Shown here piece by piece: positions 59,030-64,000 of a stretch of DNA of 64,000 bases (positions are counted from its first letter, which is position 1; each line of letters opens with the position of its first letter). The translations under genes and the position numbers were made by a program. The notes under the pieces were generated by a model. The model made no database searches. It was not told the DNA's origin and was given only the letters and a program-made list of their open reading frames with translations. This stretch comes from Papaver somniferum (taxonomy: Eukaryota; Streptophyta; Magnoliopsida; Ranunculales; Papaveraceae): contig NC_039361.1 in NCBI RefSeq assembly GCF_003573695.1, forward strand, positions 96,412,279-96,476,278, read 5' to 3'.

Positions 59030-60377
59030 TTGAAGTTTGCATTTTAAGTAAACTAATCCTTAGAGCCAGAAAAACTACCTAGTTGTGTTGTTACTGGTGG
59101 AGCCGCCTATTCGGAGAGGAAAGTAACCTAATTAGGCAAAATCTCTTACGACCGCTCGGTTTAAAGACCTATTTAGGATTGAGAATCTCTATTAGTACTG
59201 TTGGTGGGAAACTAGATAATTGCAGTTTATTATTAGTTTTCGATTGATTTGATTGACTAGCGGTTGTTGAACTTTAAATGCACCTAGTTTTTTTATGATT
59301 GAGAATCTTCTATTCTGATATAAGATTCACTCAAACTAGATCGAAGTCTCGACGGAGATCTTTAGACTGTTTGTAGTTCTAAAGACGTGTTGTGATAATC
59401 CATTGTTAACATACTCCGTTCTGTGTGAGATTGATCACAAGAGATTCAAGTTGATTGTTTGCAGATGTTTATTGAAGATCAAAGAAGATATTTGGGTTCA
59501 TAATCTTTGATGTGCACAAAACTTGTTTCGTCTAGAAAATGATCCAAATATAATCGGTTTATCTTTGTGATAGATTTGATTGATTAGTTGAGTAGATCGG
59601 CATCAATACAATTCTTTGTGATTCAAAGTATTGATTGCAAAATCTTGAAAATTACTTTGGTAATTGTTATTGAATAGATCTAAGGACCTGAAAAAGGAGT
59701 TTATTGGGATAAACGGAAGAGCCTTTTGTCAAACTCATATCACTTGGTTGAAAAGAGTTGTTAGCGAACAGATTTTTTGTTCCTTTACTGTTTGGAATAC
59801 GAACCAAAGGAATTGTTCCAGGTGCGTGACTTATTGCAAATTGGAGGCGCAGGGATACAAACGGAACTAGGTAAACTATAGGTTTAGTTTCTTGGTCTCA
59901 ACTATACGAAGTTGGTTTGGATTTTGTATATCGGCTTAATCCTGAGAGTATTCAATTCTGGACAAGGTCTCGGGGTTTTTCTGCATTTGCAGTTTCCTCG
60001 TTAATAAAATCTTTCCGTATCTTTTACTTTTCTATTTCCTCAATTATAATTACTTTATTATAAGTAGAAGTAAAATACACAAACGTTAATTCCTATTTAC
60101 TTGATAGCAATCCTATTGAGTTTGGTTATGTACGAACCTTTTATCAAGTAAACATACTTCGTTGTTGTGTTATTTGGATCTTGTATCCATAGTCAATCAC
60201 ACAAGTTATCTTGTTATTGTATTGTCTCGATCTCGTATCCATAGAAGATCACACGAAGTGTGAACCGATTAGTTGTATTGTCTTGACTCAGTCCATAGAC
60301 AATCACTTTCAAAGAAAGGATTTATAGTTGGAAAAGTTTTAGATTTAGGTATATTTGGGTACCCTCGTCTTTTCCGT

Positions 60378-60392
60378 TGGTATCAGTGCAGG
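60378..60392 (+). promoter_or_regulatory. Element C primer-binding site
   Basis: tggtatcagtgcagg, two bases after the LTR end. It matches the first nine bases of the initiator-tRNA-Met site used by plant copia elements (tggtatcagagc). Confidence 0.75.
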
Positions 60393-60476
60393 AAAACATG
60401 AAAAGATCTAACAATAAGTGTTTGGTACGATCCAACCTATAAGAAAATTGAATCTACGTCTGATTCAGTTAACTTT

Positions 60477-61694
60477 ATGCAAGAGTACGAATACTCAAAA
60501 GTTGAAGATGTTACTACCTCGTTAAATTATGATCCAGGAGTCGCGAAAACATCTTTGTCGTGCTCTGATGGAAAAGAAGATGCTGATAAAGAGTTAGTAA
60601 AACTCCTAAGGCATATAAAATATCTGTCTATAAAAGAGTTGATATTAAAGACAGAGTCAAATATTCTTAAGAATGAGATCAGAGATAAAGACATTCAACT
60701 GAATCTTCTATTCAAAGAGAATATGGATCTCACTGTCAAATTAGAAGATCTTGGTAAATCTATTACTCAAGATAAAGAGACACATCTTTTGACTCTGACT
60801 AATGATGTTGTTGTGATTTCTTCTGATATTGAGGAAATTAAAAGTCCTTGCTCGACTTTTACAGAATGTGATAAAAACGGTTTAGTCACATGTGAAACAG
60901 ATCAATATGATGGTAGTTTGTCTAACTACATTAAGTCAGAAGAGGATGAGAAACCATATTCTACATCTACTGATGATCAGATGAAATCTTGTCCAAAGGA
61001 AACTTTGAGAAGATTCCATGAACGTGATCTTAAGAAATACAACTTTCAGTCACTTGAAATGAAACTTATACTTCTTCAGAATAAGGTGGTAAAGATAGTT
61101 AAAGAAGTTTCTTGTCTTAAAAAACTGAAAGACCATTCCTCAGTAGAAAGACAGAATATACCACTACCTGATAAGATCAACTCAAAAGAATCAGAAGGAG
61201 TTGATAATCGCTTCTGAAAAAAGGTTCCTCCTCACCCATATCGAAACAATTCTTGTTTTGATAAAGAACGATTCCAGAAGAAAGGGAAAGAGAGAATCTC
61301 TGCCAAAGGAAACAATCAGGAATTTCCCATAATTGTTTCAGATAATCATGCTGATGTGCATCATAAGGAAATCCTTAGAATGAGAAAATCTTATGAAAAT
61401 CTCATTGACAGAATTAAGAGAGATTTATCTCTCTATGAAAATTCTCACATCAGTACATCTTCTCCACATGATCATATCTCTAGAGTTAGAAAAGATTATT
61501 ATTCTGGGAGAAAATATTTTGGGCAGAAATTCACAAGGAGAAACATGAACTATGTTTCAGATACTAGATGTAATCTAGAAAAAAACTTACTCCGATACAA
61601 CTTAGTTGTATCAAAATTGTGCACTCTCATCCTCTTTCGTGCTCTTAGTATTGGATGGGAAAAACACATAAAAATCAAGGGCACATGTTCATGA
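60477..61694 (+). pseudogene. Element C gag-like coiled-coil frame with one internal TGA
   Basis: One frame, 406 codons, with a single in-frame TGA at 61215-61217. Sense codons continue upstream of ATG 60477 (WYDPTYKKIESTSD), so the true start was further 5'. N-terminal half: acidic, then a long helical stretch likely to form a coiled coil (IKELILKTESNILKNEIRDK, LLFKENMDLTVKLEDL). A Ser/Thr/acidic middle follows, then a second helical run (SLEMKLILLQNKVVKIVKEV). After the stop the frame continues with KKVPPHPYRNNSCF and a basic region (YYSGRKYFGQKF). No capsid core or zinc knuckle is seen. It resembles the C-terminal coiled-coil part of SIRE-type Gags in style only; I infer a Gag-derived protein of a pol-less element. 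Confidence 0.5.
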
Positions 61695-61898
61695 TATCTT
61701 CTATTTTCAATAATGAGAGATATTTTAAAGAATATCTTCCTTTCAATAAAAAGAAAAGTTCGAAAAATATTGTGTAGTTTCGGAAACCCTGTTTTTCTAA
61801 ACTAAATATACTCTTATCAAATTAAGAAAAATATTCTCTTAGGTATATTGTCTTACCTTGGTAAAACCTTTTATCAAGTGTGTATCCTATAATTCACA
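61695..61898 (+). other. AT-rich spacer in element C
   Basis: Between the two frames; no motif seen. Confidence 0.4.
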
Positions 61899-62330
61899 GT
61901 GTTAATTACAAGGAGTAATAAAAGGGAAGCACGAAAGGTGAGAAACTGTCAAGGTTTTGTCTCAAAACGAAAAATTAGGAAGATTGTCTCAAGAATCGAT
62001 TCTGATCCTAAACCTGATCAATCTCAAGAAGAGTCACGTCTTTTTGAGCTCAATAATTCGGATCTTACCAAGTGGTTTCCCACAAATGGTATGCGCGAAG
62101 TTATGCATGGGTTTGAAAAACTCATAGGAAATCTTTTTACTTTGGTTCAAGATCGGGTTAAACTAAAAGTTAAAATAAAATAGATGAAAAGTGAACTTGG
62201 AGATTTGAAGCTCCAAATTAAAGATCTCGAAAAACAGAAAGTGGTTGCAGACAAGTCTCATAAGACATGCTTCAAAAGTTTGAACACTGAAGAAACCTCA
62301 GTGAACAACAAGAGCACCAATAGAGATTAA
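61899..62330 (+). pseudogene. Element C second small frame, one TAG
   Basis: Same frame as the 60477 gene. A GTG-initiated stretch (basic start RSNKREARKVRNCQGFVSKR, then FELNNSDLTKWFPTNGMREV) runs to TAG 62181. The next codon is ATG, and the frame goes on 48 codons (MKSELGDLKLQIKDLEKQKV) to TAA at 62328. The C-terminal part is a probable coiled coil. Function unknown. Position before the 3' LTR is where copia SIRE-type elements can have an extra 3' ORF. Confidence 0.4.
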
Positions 62331-62517
62331 GTTGTATGTTGTAAAACTTAATCCAGAAAAATAGACATCAGTTTTTATTTCTTTCAATAATTGTATAAGA
62401 TCTATTTTTGAATAAAACTATCTTATTTAGTGAATAAAATTATTATTTTATATTTTTTCTTGTGATAGTTTTTGCTTACATAGCTTGTGCTTGAATGTTT
62501 TATATTATTACTATGTA
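62331..62517 (+). other. Element C 3' end, AT-rich, no clear polypurine tract
   Basis: The bases before the second LTR read ttatattattactatgta, without the purine run expected for priming. Confidence 0.5.
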
Positions 62518-64000
62518 TGTATTAGAGCATAGCTCGGTTGAACCCGCCAAGCGTTGGTATGTCAAGTTTAGTTATCATATTTTAGTGAATCAAAACTCAT
62601 TTAAACAGTCGCTTGATTATATACTAGAGTCAACTTCGTATAGGTTAGCTTGAAAGTGTTAGGATATGAGACTTACAAGTATTACATGAAGACTTGAAGA
62701 ATGTGAAGAAGTATGGATTTACAACGACAACATCATCCTTCCTCTTGAGGGTAGTAATATTTGAATTGAACTATTTCATTCCCTAACGTATCTTTCAAGT
62801 CGTGCATATTGAAAACATAACTGCGAAGATGTGTATGATTATAATCTAGTTAGACATAGTATTAAGGAATAAAATACGAGGTTTATTGCTTAACCATTAA
62901 ACTTTATATATAAGGTATCGACATGATCATATGAATGCTATTTTGATTATGTATGGGTATGAGTGAAGATTTCATCATAGGAAACAATGTTTTACATTCG
63001 TTTAAAGGAAGTAAGTTCATAAACTCGTTTTGTGAATCGAAAGGGAAATTGCTAGGCTTATTGGTATTGTTATTCATTGCAAATCTATTTTGAATTACCA
63101 ATATGTGTGTTTAGTATAACAGTTCATAAACTTGTTTATGTATCTTGGTAAAACTATTCACAAGGCCTGAGTTATGTATTGGTATGACTTTTATTAGTGA
63201 AACCGATCTTAAGTAATCACTCAAGATGGTATGATCGATGCCTTGTAAATAGCAAATTTTATCTAGTCATTGGGGAACCGATCCTAGTAAGAGGTGTAAT
63301 AAATTTACAAGAGGGAATCGATCCTTGTAATAGGTACAACACGTTTTTAGTAGATGGGGGAACCGATCCTATGAATATGTGCAACAAGTTTGTAGTTTTG
63401 GGGGAACCGATACTATGGACATGTGCAGCCGAATGCAGTTAGTTACCATAAGTTGTAGGGAACCGATCTTAGTACCTATTCAACCGAATTTTGGTAACTA
63501 GCGTGACTATGCACAGTACTCACATGGAGGTAGAACCGTGAAACCCATAATTGGTGATTTGATAGGATAATCAATCGCATAGTTCTTGGAATTCAGACGA
63601 ACCAATTATAAACTTGTTTGAAAGTGTGGAAAATCGTTTCCAAGATTGTAAGTATGAAAAAGGACTTGCAAAGTAAAGATGTAGACATACTTTGAACATC
63701 TGCAGTAACTCTAATCATTAATTGTTCAAAGATATTCTTTAATAGCTAAAGGAGAATCCCAGGATCGAAATAAATTTAGAATATTTTAATTAAAGTTTAT
63801 TAGTTTTTATATGTTATTTAATTTATATCAACTAAATGCATATCTTTAGAAAATAATAATTAGTAATGTGAATTTACTTATTATAGATTTTTCTATTGGA
63901 ATTTCGGTCAATATTTGGACAGTGCATTTCCATGAGTTATGAAAACCGATTTTGTGTTTATTGCATATATTTGAGAATATTCGGTTTTGGAAATTCCTTG
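62518..64000 (+). repeat. Element C second LTR, cut by the window end
   Basis: It starts TGTATTAGAGCATAGCTCGG, with an extra base against TGTTAGAGC. It is collinear with 57508-59003, including a shortened accgatcc repeat array (about 63265-63475), and runs off the window. It is probably the 3' LTR of C; the target duplication cannot be checked. Confidence 0.8.

Larger units (their letters stand above)
57508..60375 (+). repeat. Element C 5' LTR (copia-type)
   Basis: 2,868 bases, TGTTAGAGCATAGCTCGG... to ...accctcgtcttttcc, where related copies end in CA. It is followed at once by the PBS. It carries the accgatcc repeat array, a TATA box at 59022 and a downstream segment (ctcggggtttttctgcattt, near 59970) shared with the solo LTR at 5697-5730. 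Confidence 0.85.

Noticed and set aside
60001..60380. Host gene or tRNA near the PBS of C
   Set aside because: The tggtatcag string is the complement of a tRNA end used as a primer site; no tRNA cloverleaf is present.

Overview
This window is nuclear DNA of a plant, probably a large-genome dicot. I recognise no host protein-coding gene, tRNA, rRNA or CRISPR array. Almost every base belongs to LTR retrotransposons nested inside one another. The organism call rests on the element types: Ty3/gypsy Athila-type elements with a tRNA-Asp-like primer site, Ty3/gypsy Tat-type elements with a tggcgaccacagtggga primer site, probable Ty1/copia elements with a tggtatcag primer site, and a Stowaway-like MITE end. 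The species cannot be named from the sequence.

Layout. (1) 1-9200: degraded copia-related DNA with a copia-type solo LTR (1807-6095, target duplication atatc) that itself holds a gypsy solo LTR (2564-4532, duplication ctggt), then a minus-strand copia LTR (6626-8974) and a small inverted LTR-end fragment. (2) 9201-24083: a minus-strand copia LTR split by a complete minus-strand Tat-type element, T1 (9653-22132, duplication aacgt), with LTRs of about 3.35 kb, decayed gag and protease, no visible reverse transcriptase, and a possible antisense ORF. (3) 24084-25618: half of a MITE, then the first 1.2 kb of a plus-strand copia LTR. (4) 25619-55776: a plus-strand Tat-type element, T2 (5' LTR, PBS, gag, broken 3' LTR). 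Its 3' LTR has received Athila-type element A (31914 to about 39798, 3' end lost) and Athila-type element B (40491-55639, complete, duplication gagtc). B has in turn received a solo A-type LTR (50541-52038, duplication atact). (5) 55777-57507: a minus-strand A-type LTR fragment, a possible second MITE half and unassigned DNA. (6) 57508-64000: a pol-less copia-like element, C, with a 2.87-kb LTR, a coiled-coil gag-like frame and a second small frame, followed by a second LTR copy that runs off the window.

Relative order from the nesting: copia LTRs and the MITE are older, then T1 and T2, then A and B, then the solo LTR inside B. None of the coding regions looks functional. A carries several frameshifts. 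B keeps one frame over most of gag-pol but has eleven in-frame stops. The most interesting non-coding signals are an 11-base polypurine motif present three times in B, a 1.4-kb segment found in B-type but not A-type LTRs (with a hairpin and about 65-base repeats), arrays of GC-rich palindromic modules in the Tat-type LTRs, and T2 flanks that do not match each other.
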